Part shown: positions 1 through 7,302 of the stretch, in pieces
How positions within the stretch are numbered: the first letter of the stretch is position 1
How the letters are laid out: each line of letters starts with the position of its first letter
Assembly: GCA_023417815.1 (NCBI GenBank)
Contig: JAEZEI010000089.1
Location: forward strand, 46,879-110,878
Direction of reading: 5' to 3'
Source of the DNA: Bacteroidota bacterium
GTDB lineage: Bacteria > Bacteroidota > Bacteroidia > Chitinophagales > Chitinophagaceae
Length of the DNA stretch: 64,000 nt
Notes under the pieces: generated by a model
What the model saw: only the letters and a program-made list of their open reading frames with translations
Told to the model about the DNA's origin: nothing
Database searches by the model: none
Made by a program: the position numbers and the translations under genes

Positions 1-1
1 C

Positions 2-397
2 TTCTTTGAAGCCTTTCCTGCAGGCGTAAAGCGCGCAGGGGCAGAATTGCAATTCTACCTGGACCAGTTCAAAAAGATCCTTTCGCCTGAAACCGGGGCT
101 TATAAGGGCGTAGGTGGATTCAAAGCCATGGGCTCTGTTTTCTCAGGGAACGAATGGGACTGGGAGCATTTCTGGACCATAACTGCTTTCTTTTCAATAG
201 TTCTGGCCTTTATGAACCTGCTGCCAATTCCGGCCCTGGACGGCGGCCACGTTTTATTCACCCTGATAGAGATGATCACCGGCCGTAAACCCAGCGATAA
301 ATTCCTGGAATATGCCCAGATCGGGGGAATGGTATTCCTCCTGGCACTTATGCTTTATGCCAATGGGAATGACTGGTTTGGATGGGGAAGGAGTTAG
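2..397 (+). CDS. rseP: RseP-like site-2 protease, C-terminal fragment
   Basis: The reading frame is open from the left edge, so only about the last 131 residues are present. The fragment has the third M50 motif, NLLPIPALDGGH, which supplies a zinc-binding Asp in intramembrane metalloproteases, followed by a final hydrophobic segment and a short tail ending in GNDWFGWGRS. In the family this protease cuts anti-sigma factors and leftover signal peptides in the inner membrane. The N-terminal HExxH motif and PDZ domain would lie outside the window. The ending fits a complete natural C-terminus. Identification as RseP rather than another M50B protein is inferred from motif spacing. Confidence 0.85.
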   Translation, partial: FFEAFPAGVKRAGAELQFYLDQFKKILSPETGAYKGVGGFKAMGSVFSGNEWDWEHFWTITAFFSIVLAFMNLLPIPALDGGHVLFTLIEMITGRKPSDKFLEYAQIGGMVFLLALMLYANGNDWFGWGRS

Positions 398-431
398 TTG
401 GAAGTTGGAGGTTGGAGGTTGGAAGTTGGAA
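397..431. repeat. Five tandem 7-bp repeats
   Basis: Five consecutive heptamers of the form GTTGGAR (R is A or G) begin at the last base of the rseP stop codon and run to 431. No coding function is apparent. It is a simple-sequence array in the gap after rseP. Confidence 0.75.
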
Positions 432-441
432 TTTTTGAGGT

Positions 442-480
442 TTGTCACGATTTTTCAAAAAAAAATAAAAATCGTGACAA
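442..480. terminator. Perfect 14-bp inverted repeat after rseP
   Basis: The left arm at 442-455 (TTGTCACGATTTTT) is the exact reverse complement of the right arm at 467-480, with an 11-base A-rich loop. The arms end in T/A runs at the loop rather than after the stem, so this is not a textbook intrinsic terminator. It may still end rseP transcription or be an intergenic palindromic element. Confidence 0.5.
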
Positions 481-588
481 GTTGAAATTTTTGACGGGAC
501 TTAGAAAGAGTACGTATAGTTTTAATTATTGAAAATCAATTCTTTAATCCCCTTAATTAAAATTAATCTTAATCCGGTATTAAAAAAC

Positions 589-615
589 AAAAGCTCCCGT
601 TGGGAGCTTTTTTAG
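589..615 (-). terminator. Intrinsic terminator of ssrA
   Basis: An 8-bp stem pairs 591-598 (AAGCTCCC) with 602-609. Read on the minus strand it lies directly after the 3' end of the tmRNA and is followed by a T-rich run at 590-585, as expected for Rho-independent termination of ssrA. Confidence 0.8.
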
Positions 616-982
616 TGGAGCTGCAGGGAATCGAACCCTGGTCCAAACATATTCGCCATAAGCTTTCTACATGTTTATTTATGCATTAATTGTCGGGGAT
701 CGTCAGGAGCATAACAAACCAAACGGTCCCTTAGAAGAATGGTCTTAGGCAATGGACACTTCATTCCATTGCAGCAACCCGGTTTGTTTTGAGTCGGCGG
801 AGGAACAGGCACCGGGAAAGCCTGTTCGGTCGGCCCTAATGACTACCAAATCACTGATTAGGCAGCCATGGCATACTGAGTATTGCCATTTAAAAGGTTT
901 CGTATTCAGATTTAAGTGCTACTTACGCAAGGCACTACATGCTTACTTACAAAGAACTATGCTGTCAAAACCGGTCAGCCCC
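616..982 (-). ncRNA. ssrA: Transfer-messenger RNA (tmRNA)
   Basis: The RNA rescues stalled ribosomes by acting as tRNA-Ala and then as mRNA for a degradation tag. The 5' end GGGGCTGACC (982 downward) pairs with CAGCTCC next to the 3' end to form a 7-bp acceptor stem. The T-arm carries GGTTCGATTCC. The 3' CCA is not encoded; the discriminator A is at 616. The tag frame lies at 887-858 and reads GNTQYAMAA followed by TAA, ending in the expected AA degron. The length of 367 nt is normal for a one-piece tmRNA. I assigned the ends from the acceptor pairing; pseudoknots were not modelled. Confidence 0.93.
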
Positions 983-995
983 GGGTATTGAACTG

Positions 996-1003
996 CAAAT
1001 TTA
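996..1003 (-). promoter_or_regulatory. -7 promoter element of ssrA
   Basis: On the minus strand the sequence TAAATTTG matches the Bacteroidota -7 consensus TAnnTTTG and lies 13 bases upstream of the mature tmRNA 5' end, leaving a short leader for RNase P to remove. No convincing -33 TTG was seen at the usual spacing. Confidence 0.55.
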
Positions 1004-1057
1004 CGTCATTTCAACGGGGTTTGGTTTCAATGAAATATTAAAGTTGATCATAATAAA

Positions 1058-1080
1058 AAAGCCTCCGATTCGGAGGCTTT
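1058..1080 (-). terminator. Terminator of the DUF6580 gene
   Basis: A perfect 10-bp stem pairs 1058-1067 (AAAGCCTCCG) with 1071-1080 across a 3-base loop. On the minus strand it is followed by a T run (1060-1055) and lies 20 bases after the stop of the gene at 1101-1658. Confidence 0.8.
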
Positions 1081-1100
1081 AACTATTTTGGAAATGCTGA

Positions 1101-1658
1101 TTATGCAGCGGTTGCTTTTGCAGCTGGAAGGTAGTTACGTAATAAATGAAATGATCCGAACAATACGAAACTGTACACCAGGTCGGCAATAATGCCCGTT
1201 TTCAGGAAGGGAAGGGCGGCCACATAGCAGTTCATCAGGCCCTGCGCATCCTGGGTGTAAAGCTGGTAAATCCTGTTGTCGATAAGGAAAAAAGACAGGT
1301 TGCTGAGAATGAAGAAAATGAGGGATGAACCAACAGAAAATGCCAGGATATAGCCAGGCTTGTGTTTCTTCATGCTGAAAGCAATAAAAGTTATCAGGAC
1401 CAGGATGCCGTAACCAACAAGCTGACCCCATCCCCAGAAACCGGTGGTGATGTTGAACGCTTCGAACATTACATCAGACAACAGCATTGCTACTACCGGC
1501 AATACAAAGGCAAGCCTTTTATCGGTGAACACTGCTCCGGCGAAGATGGCCATTCCTATTATAGGGCTGAAATTATCGGGATACATTACCACCCTGCTGA
1601 TCGCAGCAATGATAACCAGTAGAGATGCCAGAATTATTGTTGACTTGTCCTGCTTCAT
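1101..1658 (-). CDS. DUF6580 family membrane protein
   Basis: This 185-residue protein has about five hydrophobic segments: an N-terminal one near residues 8-27, further helices through the middle, and a last one near 155-175. A conserved-looking FSPIIGMAIFAGAVF region follows the first helix. It resembles the DUF6580 family, whose fold recalls small-molecule uptake (ECF S-component-like) proteins, but the function is unknown. It stands alone between its own promoter-like element and terminator. The ATG start is followed by MKQDKS, a normal cytosolic N-terminus. Confidence 0.7.
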   Translation of the reverse strand: MKQDKSTIILASLLVIIAAISRVVMYPDNFSPIIGMAIFAGAVFTDKRLAFVLPVVAMLLSDVMFEAFNITTGFWGWGQLVGYGILVLITFIAFSMKKHKPGYILAFSVGSSLIFFILSNLSFFLIDNRIYQLYTQDAQGLMNCYVAALPFLKTGIIADLVYSFVLFGSFHLLRNYLPAAKATAA

Positions 1659-1676
1659 TTTTCAATTTGTTTGCGG

Positions 1677-1684
1677 CAAAAATA
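1677..1684 (-). promoter_or_regulatory. -7 promoter element of the DUF6580 gene
   Basis: TATTTTTG on the minus strand fits TAnnTTTG and lies 18 bases upstream of the ATG at 1658. Confidence 0.5.
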
Positions 1685-1766
1685 GGTAAATATTTTTCTA
1701 AAGCCTTCCCCATAAACTACCCACTTTATCCACTCCATGTTCATACTGCAATTTTAATTTTAATGA

Positions 1767-2132
1767 ATGGCAACAAATATGGAAACGGGAATGGAGGGGG
1801 AAGACCTTGCAAAGAACTGGCTGGTTCAAAAAGGATTTGAAATTGTGGAAAGGAACTGGCGCAGCGGTCATCTTGAAGTTGACCTGATAGCTGTAAAAAA
1901 TGGCAGGCTTCACTTCTTTGAAGTGAAATGCAGGAGGTCAGAAAAATTCGGTACACCGGAAACCGCTATCAGCAAAACAAAACTGAAGAACCTGATGAAC
2001 GCCGCAGACATTTACTGCAGGAGAAATCCTAAGTACAGGAAAGTACAGTTTGACGTACTTGCAATAACTATCGGTGAAAAAACCGAATACTTCCTGATTG
2101 AAGACGTGTACCTGGTGGAGCCGAGGCGTTAG
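1767..2132 (+). CDS. yraN: YraN/UPF0102 family endonuclease-like protein
   Basis: This 121-residue protein has the UPF0102 layout: GEDLAKNWL near residue 10, ERNWR near 29, then LEVDLIAV and FFEVKCRR, which supply the D and ExK residues of a PD-(D/E)xK (Holliday-junction resolvase-like) fold. Its cellular role is not established; family members are usually annotated as endonuclease-related. The stop overlaps the stop of the converging YkgJ-type gene by 4 bases. A second ATG lies three codons downstream, so the exact start is uncertain. Confidence 0.88.
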   Translation: MATNMETGMEGEDLAKNWLVQKGFEIVERNWRSGHLEVDLIAVKNGRLHFFEVKCRRSEKFGTPETAISKTKLKNLMNAADIYCRRNPKYRKVQFDVLAITIGEKTEYFLIEDVYLVEPRR

Positions 2133-2629
2133 ATGTTTACACTCTTGTATAATTTCTCCACCATACGGAATGTTGCCGGGCAGTAATCTATATTCTGTTT
2201 ATGGATATAGGCATATTCTTCCCACTTTCTTTTTGATAAATGCGGGAAGCCGCTGCAGTCCACCGGCCTGATGGCATAGATACTGCACATGTTGGTGGTA
2301 AGGTCCAGGAACTGGCAGGGTTGCTGTTTGTTCACGAGGTCGCCATTCCTGTCCTTCTTCAACCAATTTTTTCTGAATTGCTCGGGTGTTTCATTGAAAT
2401 GTGCGGCTATGCGCTTCAGGTCTTTTTCTGTAAAGGTGGGAGTCATCTTCTTGCAGCAGTTAGCACAGCTCAGGCAATCAACTTCTGCCCATACTTCCTT
2501 TTCGATCGACATGGTAAGAGCATTTATACCGCGTGGCGGATTCTTTTCTGTTTTATTCAGGAAAGAATGGAAGGCAGCACGGTAAAGTGAAAGTTTTTTC
2601 CTGTACGAACGAAAGTTAATGGGAAGCAT
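2129..2629 (-). CDS. YkgJ-type cysteine-cluster protein
   Basis: The 166-residue protein carries the CxxCxxCC cluster (DCLSCANCCKK, near residues 53-61), followed by PCQFLD, CSIY and RPVDCSGFP, the usual spacing of the YkgJ zinc/iron-binding cysteine family. A few members are linked to metal handling, but the role of this one is unknown. It converges on yraN with a 4-base overlap. The ATG start gives a basic N-terminus with no signal peptide, so it is predicted to be cytosolic. Confidence 0.85.
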   Translation of the reverse strand: MLPINFRSYRKKLSLYRAAFHSFLNKTEKNPPRGINALTMSIEKEVWAEVDCLSCANCCKKMTPTFTEKDLKRIAAHFNETPEQFRKNWLKKDRNGDLVNKQQPCQFLDLTTNMCSIYAIRPVDCSGFPHLSKRKWEEYAYIHKQNIDYCPATFRMVEKLYKSVNI

Positions 2630-2690
2630 TTTCGGCAGTTAAGTTTGATGTGCGCGAAAATAATGTTTAATTACATTTCAAAACCGAAGG

Positions 2691-3587
2691 ATGTCGTGGG
2701 CTGTTTATAAGAAGGGATTCCGAAGCTGGCTTATGCTGGAAAAATCGCTGTCAGGAAATTCTGTATCGGCATATCTCCAGGATCTTGATAAGCTTTCTTC
2801 CTTCCTCGGTGAATTACCTCCTTCTGATGTAACCCTTAAGCACCTTGAAGATTTTACCAGATACCTGAATGAACTGGGACTTAGCCATGCATCCCAGGGC
2901 AGGATCGTTAGCGGGGTGCGGTCCTTCTTCAAATATTGTGTTCTGGAGGAAATATGCAGTTCGGATCCTTCTGTGCTTCTGGAGCCTCCAAAACAGCAAC
3001 GTCTTCTCCCGGATGTTCTTAGCCTGCATGAAATAGAAAAGATCATCTCCTGTATTGATCATTCTACCCCCGAGGGAATAAGGAACCGTGCTATACTGGA
3101 AGTGATGTATGGCTGCGGACTGAGGGTTAGTGAAGTGGTCACCCTCCGGATCAGCAACTTTTTCGCAGATGTAGGTTTTCTGAAAGTTACCGGCAAGGGA
3201 GATAAGGAGCGACTGATACCGGTGGGGGAGCATGCCATCAGGCATATGAATATTTACCTGAAATCTGTGCGGAACCAGGTCATTATAAAACCCGGCAATG
3301 AGGATTTTATTTTTCTGAACAGGAGAGGTTCAAAACTTTCAAGGGTTATGATATTTCTTATCCTGAAAGAACTGGTTAAACGTGCAGAGATAGGAAAGAA
3401 TGTATCACCACATACCTTGCGGCATTCATTTGCCACTCACCTTATAGAGGGTGGGGCTGATCTTCGTGCAGTACAGGAAATGCTGGGGCATGAAAGCATC
3501 ACCACAACAGAGATATACACTCATCTTGACAGGGAATATTTAAGAACAACGCTTGAGGAATTTCACCCGGCTTTCAGGAGAAAATGA
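2691..3587 (+). CDS. xerD: Tyrosine recombinase XerD
   Basis: The 298-residue protein has the XerC/D length and an N-terminal SAM-like core-binding domain (residues about 5-95). The catalytic set is complete: R145 (CGLRVSE), K169 or K172 (TGKGDKER), H241 and R244 (HTLRHSFATHL), H267 (LGHESITTTE) and the nucleophile Y276. It is expected to resolve chromosome dimers at dif with its partner XerC. It is a lone housekeeping copy with no integrase context: no tRNA or attachment repeat is beside it. Its stop abuts the stop of the converging glycosyltransferase gene with no gap. Confidence 0.92.
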   Translation: MSWAVYKKGFRSWLMLEKSLSGNSVSAYLQDLDKLSSFLGELPPSDVTLKHLEDFTRYLNELGLSHASQGRIVSGVRSFFKYCVLEEICSSDPSVLLEPPKQQRLLPDVLSLHEIEKIISCIDHSTPEGIRNRAILEVMYGCGLRVSEVVTLRISNFFADVGFLKVTGKGDKERLIPVGEHAIRHMNIYLKSVRNQVIIKPGNEDFIFLNRRGSKLSRVMIFLILKELVKRAEIGKNVSPHTLRHSFATHLIEGGADLRAVQEMLGHESITTTEIYTHLDREYLRTTLEEFHPAFRRK

Positions 3588-4379
3588 TCAGGCATGAATA
3601 TCGGTTGGAGCTGCCTGGCCAAAGATGGGTGGCTCGTATTCCTTGTTGATTACCCTCCGGCGGTAATTCTTGAAGAGGCTGTGCCAGCGAAGTTTTAATA
3701 CACCAAGGATCCCTTCTTTTACGATCCCTTTGTTCATTTTACTGGAACCAAGTTTCCTGTCGCGGAACGTGATAGGTACTTCAGTGATCCTGAATCCAAG
3801 TTTCCATGCCGCAAATTTCATTTCAATCTGGAAGGCATATCCCACGAACCTTATCTTGTCGAAGTTTATTGATTCCAGCACTTCGCGGCGGTAACAGACA
3901 AATCCTGCAGTTGGATCTTTTACAGGCATCCAGGTAATTGCCCGTGTGTATAAGGAGGCGCCCCTGGAGAGCATAATACGATTGGCAGGCCAGTTCTCCA
4001 CAGCCCCGCCTTTAACGTACCGGGAACCGATAGCAACGCCGGCACCTTCCTTACAGGCATCATATAACCTGTCAAGATCGCGGGGATCATGACTGAAGTC
4101 GGCATCCATTTCAAAAATGAAACGATAGCCGCGGGAGAGCGCCCATTTGAATCCGTGAATATATGCAGTTCCGAGCCCTTGCTTTCCTCTTCTTTCTTCC
4201 AGGAAAAGCTGGCCGGGATATTTTGGGAAAATGGATTTAACGATAGAGGCTGTACCGTCTGGAGAGCCATCATCGATCACCAATATGTGGAAACCGGAAT
4301 CCAGCCCGATAACAGCAGCTATTATCGCTTCAATATTTTCCTTTTCGTTAAAGGTTGGTATGATAACGATTTTCTCCAA
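3588..4379 (-). CDS. Polyprenol-phosphate mannosyltransferase-like GT2
   Basis: The 263-residue enzyme begins VIIPTFNEKENIEAII and has the nucleotide-sugar Asp motifs VIDDGSPDG and EMDADFSHDP, typical of dolichol-phosphate mannose synthase (DPM1-like) GT2 enzymes. It lacks the C-terminal membrane helices of longer relatives and is probably peripheral. It likely loads a sugar onto a polyprenol phosphate for glycan or protein glycosylation. The start is TTG: an in-frame TAG lies two codons upstream, and the motif-bearing strand begins right after the TTG, so no ATG fits. Confidence 0.87.
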   Translation of the reverse strand: MEKIVIIPTFNEKENIEAIIAAVIGLDSGFHILVIDDGSPDGTASIVKSIFPKYPGQLFLEERRGKQGLGTAYIHGFKWALSRGYRFIFEMDADFSHDPRDLDRLYDACKEGAGVAIGSRYVKGGAVENWPANRIMLSRGASLYTRAITWMPVKDPTAGFVCYRREVLESINFDKIRFVGYAFQIEMKFAAWKLGFRITEVPITFRDRKLGSSKMNKGIVKEGILGVLKLRWHSLFKNYRRRVINKEYEPPIFGQAAPTDIHA

Positions 4380-4441
4380 AGCCTAAGTGTCGCCTGTAAA
4401 TTTAAAATTAAATCAGGATGGCACCCGATAATGAATGTCCC

Positions 4442-5212
4442 TTAGTTATTTTTTAACAGGGTGCGGTTAAAGAGTTCGGTAAGCTTTTTCTTGGTGTGCA
4501 GTGGGAAATCGCCCTTCATCATCCAGTCATAGTATTGGGGTTCAGCCTTTAGTACATCAGTGACCCTGCGCCCCTTATACTTTCCAAAGTTAAAGATCTC
4601 CTGGTCTTTATCATCAAAACAGAACCTGCGGGCATAATCTATTATTTTATCTTCACCTATAGCGCAGAGGATGCTGTTCACCGTATGCCCAAGGTTACTA
4701 TAACGGGCAAGCTGGGCTTCAAGCACCTCGATGGTAGCATTTACATCAGCTTCTGCACTGTGGGCATTGGTAAGTTCTTTCTGGCAGTAGAACCGGTAGG
4801 CTGCAGACAGGGTACGGGGTTCCATGGTGTAAAAAATGTGCTGTACGTCGATCATTTTTCTGTCCGTAAGATCAATGTCAAGTCCTGCGCGAAGAAACTC
4901 CTCCATCAGCATGGGTATGTCGAACCTGTTGCTGTTATATCCGCCCAGGTCGCAATTATCCAAAAACTGTTTTATTTCATTTGCAGCCTGTTTAAAGGTA
5001 GGTGCGTCCTTTACCATTTCATTGGTAATGCCATGAATAGCTGAATTATCCGGTTTGATCTCGCATTCTGGGTTAAGCAGTTTACGTTTAACCTGCCTGC
5101 TTCCATCGGGAAGCACCTTTACAATGGCGATCTCAATGATGCGGTCTGTACTTAGGTTAACTCCTGTTGTTTCCAGATCAATGAAAGCAACTGGTCGTGA
5201 TAATTGTAACAT
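4442..5212 (-). CDS. DnaQ-like 3'-5' exonuclease (DEDDh)
   Basis: The 256-residue protein has ExoI motif FIDLETTG (residues 10-17), ExoII NSNRFDIPML and ExoIII with H and D in NAHSAEADVNA, which makes it a DEDDh exonuclease. After about residue 175 a C-terminal module (FNFGKYKGRRVTDV, then YYDWMMKGDFP) resembles that of exodeoxyribonuclease-X-like proteins. It probably trims single-stranded 3' ends in repair rather than acting as the Pol III proofreading subunit, since no polymerase gene is nearby. An ATG start is used. Confidence 0.85.
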   Translation of the reverse strand: MLQLSRPVAFIDLETTGVNLSTDRIIEIAIVKVLPDGSRQVKRKLLNPECEIKPDNSAIHGITNEMVKDAPTFKQAANEIKQFLDNCDLGGYNSNRFDIPMLMEEFLRAGLDIDLTDRKMIDVQHIFYTMEPRTLSAAYRFYCQKELTNAHSAEADVNATIEVLEAQLARYSNLGHTVNSILCAIGEDKIIDYARRFCFDDKDQEIFNFGKYKGRRVTDVLKAEPQYYDWMMKGDFPLHTKKKLTELFNRTLLKNN

Positions 5213-5305
5213 GGGCTCAGTAATGATTTAACGCCGGTGGATGTTTTTGCGTTTCGGGTTGTAAAAGTGCGGAAATAATTTAACAAAAGTAATTTTTAAG
5301 CGATT

Positions 5306-5336
5306 ATTGGTGTTTGTACTACAAATTCTACCTTTG
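5306..5336 (+). promoter_or_regulatory. Promoter of the small lipoprotein/ytxJ pair
   Basis: ATTG at 5306-5309 and TACCTTTG at 5329-5336 are separated by 19 bases, matching the Bacteroidota -33/-7 arrangement. The ATG of the small lipoprotein follows 18 bases later. Confidence 0.65.
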
Positions 5337-5354
5337 AGCTATAATAATTCAATA

Positions 5355-5459
5355 ATGAAAAAATTTCTGATAGCCGCGCTTTTATTGGTTTCCCTGGCTG
5401 CAACTGTAACGAGTTGTGGATCCAGTCGTCGTACCGGCTGCCCTGCAGTTGCCCAATAG
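5355..5459 (+). CDS. 34-residue lipoprotein
   Basis: This is a short open frame behind a good promoter. It starts MKKFLIAALLLVSLAA, a lysine-rich then hydrophobic signal sequence, and reaches the lipobox VTSC with the lipidation Cys at residue 21. The mature peptide would be only 14 residues, CGSSRRTGCPAVAQ, with a second Cys at position 29 of the precursor. It ends 17 bases before ytxJ, so the two are probably cotranscribed. Tiny lipoproteins of this shape are easily missed. Function is unknown; a thiol role is only a guess from the neighbour and the extra Cys. Confidence 0.72.
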   Translation: MKKFLIAALLLVSLAATVTSCGSSRRTGCPAVAQ

Positions 5460-5476
5460 CACCTACCACCACACCT

Positions 5477-5809
5477 ATGAATTGGAAAACCCTTACTTCG
5501 GAAGAAGAGCTGAAGGACATTATTCAGCGTTCATACATTAATCCCCAGGTCATTTTCAAGCACAGCACACGTTGTTCTATAAGCAGCATGGCAAAAAGCA
5601 GGCTTGAGCGAAGTGATATACCGGGGAATGTTGACTTCTATTATCTCGACCTTCTCAGGTATCGAGGTCTTTCGGATAAGATCGCTGAAACTTTTGATGT
5701 CTTTCATGAGTCTCCCCAGGTGATCCTCATCAGGAATGGTGAATGTGTTTACGATGAAAGCCATACCGGCATTTCCATGGAAGAGATCCGTGAACAGGCT
5801 GCTGCCTGA
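5477..5809 (+). CDS. ytxJ: YtxJ-like bacillithiol-system redox protein
   Basis: The 110-residue protein has a thioredoxin-like pattern with a single active-site Cys: KHSTRCSISSMAK, Cys33. That matches the monothiol YtxJ family, linked to protein bacillithiolation, and the C-terminal SPQVILIRNG provides the cis-Pro loop. The start at 5477 gives MNWKTLTSEEEL, which suits the family; upstream in-frame codons would read through the preceding lipoprotein in another frame. It follows the 34-residue lipoprotein and meets the stop of the converging YdjM-like gene with no gap. Bacillithiol synthesis genes are not in the window. Confidence 0.85.
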   Translation: MNWKTLTSEEELKDIIQRSYINPQVIFKHSTRCSISSMAKSRLERSDIPGNVDFYYLDLLRYRGLSDKIAETFDVFHESPQVILIRNGECVYDESHTGISMEEIREQAAA

Positions 5810-6820
5810 TTATAGCCCCGCTACTTTTCTTACCAGTGATTTCGCCACTTCGAAATTCCATTTTGCAAAGCGTCCGCGTTGTACCACCAGTGTATTCTCG
5901 TCGGGGAATTGCAGGTAATAGTGAAATGCAAATCGCTCCCTGGGATCGTACCACCCGATCACCTGTCCGAACCGGAGGTCGTTGAAGACAAGGGTATCAC
6001 TGAATTTATCGACGGTATAGAACCCCTGGCTGAATCGTTTAAGGTTCTCTATCTCCTCTTTATTCCTGATATCATGTAAAAGGGTGTCGTTGCGGGGGAA
6101 CCAGTTCAGTTTTAATTCGGGATCATCATCAAAAATGCTCCTGTACCCGGTATAATAACCGGTATCTGAGCCCGCCACCACGAACCACAACCAGTTTTGA
6201 AGCGGGGCCGGGGTAGTGAAGTACCTTTCGTATTTGATCTCTTTTGCTGCGAGCAGTTTCCTGACATCATGGTCGATCTTCAGTTTGTTCACGATCGAAT
6301 AACCCAGGTACAGCCCTGTGAACAAAAGCCCGAATTTCCACCAGTTCTGCCTGTGGCGATGTCTTTTTTTTAGGACGATCAGCGCCATGAGAGCGATGAA
6401 GCCCCAGATGGAAAAGAAGAAGTCGACAACGTAAATAACGTGGAAGGATATACGCGACTTACTGAATGGTTCAAACCAGCCCACACCATAATTGTTGAAG
6501 GCATCGAGAAAGATATGGACGAATATCACGCTGCCGAAGAAAGCCAGCCATCTTCTGAACGAGATATTATGAGGTCGGTGCCATCGTTCCGCAAAATACG
6601 CGAGGACAGGAGTTGCCAGAAGGCAGAAGAGCAGGGAATGGGTGAACCCGCGGTGTGCGAGCAGGTTTTCTGTTGTTCCCAGCCAGAATGCAGCTACGAA
6701 ATCTATATCAGGAATGCTCTGAGCCATGGCACCCCACAACATTGCCTTGCGCCCAACGGTCTTGCCGGCAAAAGCTTCGCCCATGCAGGCACCCAACGCG
6801 ATATGGGTCAGCGAATCCAT
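5810..6820 (-). CDS. YdjM-like membrane-bound metal-dependent hydrolase
   Basis: The 336-residue protein starts MDSLTHIALGACMGEA and contains IPDIDF, HRGFTHSLLF (near residue 57) and HIFLDAFNNYG (near 101), the His/Asp motifs of the YdjM/DUF457 family. Four or so membrane segments fill the first 180 residues, and a soluble C-terminal part of about 150 residues follows. Family members are called inner-membrane hydrolases, but substrates are unknown. It lies 20 bases after rnhA on the same strand and is likely the last gene of the carboxylase-rnhA-hydrolase unit. Confidence 0.85.
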   Translation of the reverse strand: MDSLTHIALGACMGEAFAGKTVGRKAMLWGAMAQSIPDIDFVAAFWLGTTENLLAHRGFTHSLLFCLLATPVLAYFAERWHRPHNISFRRWLAFFGSVIFVHIFLDAFNNYGVGWFEPFSKSRISFHVIYVVDFFFSIWGFIALMALIVLKKRHRHRQNWWKFGLLFTGLYLGYSIVNKLKIDHDVRKLLAAKEIKYERYFTTPAPLQNWLWFVVAGSDTGYYTGYRSIFDDDPELKLNWFPRNDTLLHDIRNKEEIENLKRFSQGFYTVDKFSDTLVFNDLRFGQVIGWYDPRERFAFHYYLQFPDENTLVVQRGRFAKWNFEVAKSLVRKVAGL

Positions 6821-6840
6821 CGTTGTAAAAATAAGGATGT

Positions 6841-7302
6841 TTAAAGTCCGGATTCATAACCTGTATCAACAAACAGATCCTTTCCATCGGCAGCCATGGT
6901 GGCCAGTTCATCACAGCGGTTATTATATGGATTATCGGAATGTCCTTTAACCCAGTGCATCTTTATCCTGAAGTTCCGGCTTAGGTCGTAATAAACCTTC
7001 CACAGATCACTGTTCTTTTTTCCTCCCCTGAACCCGGTACGTATCCAGTTATTGAGCCATCCTTTCTCGATTGAATTTACCACGTACTGGCTGTCGCTGT
7101 AAATATTCACCGGAAGTTTGTTGTGCCTGAGGGCTTTAAGTCCTGCAATTACAGCCCATAATTCCATCCTGTTATTCGTGGTAAGCCGAAAGCCTGCGGA
7201 AAGTTCCTTTATATGGTTTCCTGCCATCAGGATAACTCCGTATCCGCCGCGGCCAGGATTTCCGCGGCTGGCACCATCCGTATATATCTTTATTTCATCC
7301 AT
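6841..7302 (-). CDS. rnhA: Ribonuclease HI
   Basis: The 153-residue protein has the full RNase HI set: D9 in YTDGASRGNPG, E47 in NNRMELWAV, D70 in YSDSQYV, H121 in KGHSDN and D131 in NNRCDELA. It degrades the RNA of RNA:DNA hybrids such as Okazaki primers and R-loops. Its ATG shares one base with the TAA of the upstream carboxylase gene (TAATG), which suggests translational coupling. Length is normal for the bacterial enzyme. Confidence 0.95.
   Translation of the reverse strand: MDEIKIYTDGASRGNPGRGGYGVILMAGNHIKELSAGFRLTTNNRMELWAVIAGLKALRHNKLPVNIYSDSQYVVNSIEKGWLNNWIRTGFRGGKKNSDLWKVYYDLSRNFRIKMHWVKGHSDNPYNNRCDELATMAADGKDLFVDTGYESGL

Noticed and set aside
752..991. 79-residue frame on the plus strand
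   Set aside because: It lies antisense to the tmRNA, whose structure and tag explain the sequence. No protein family was recognised.
2691..3587. Tyrosine recombinase as a mobile-element integrase
   Set aside because: Length, motifs and the lack of attachment repeats, tRNA or excisionase nearby fit housekeeping xerD.
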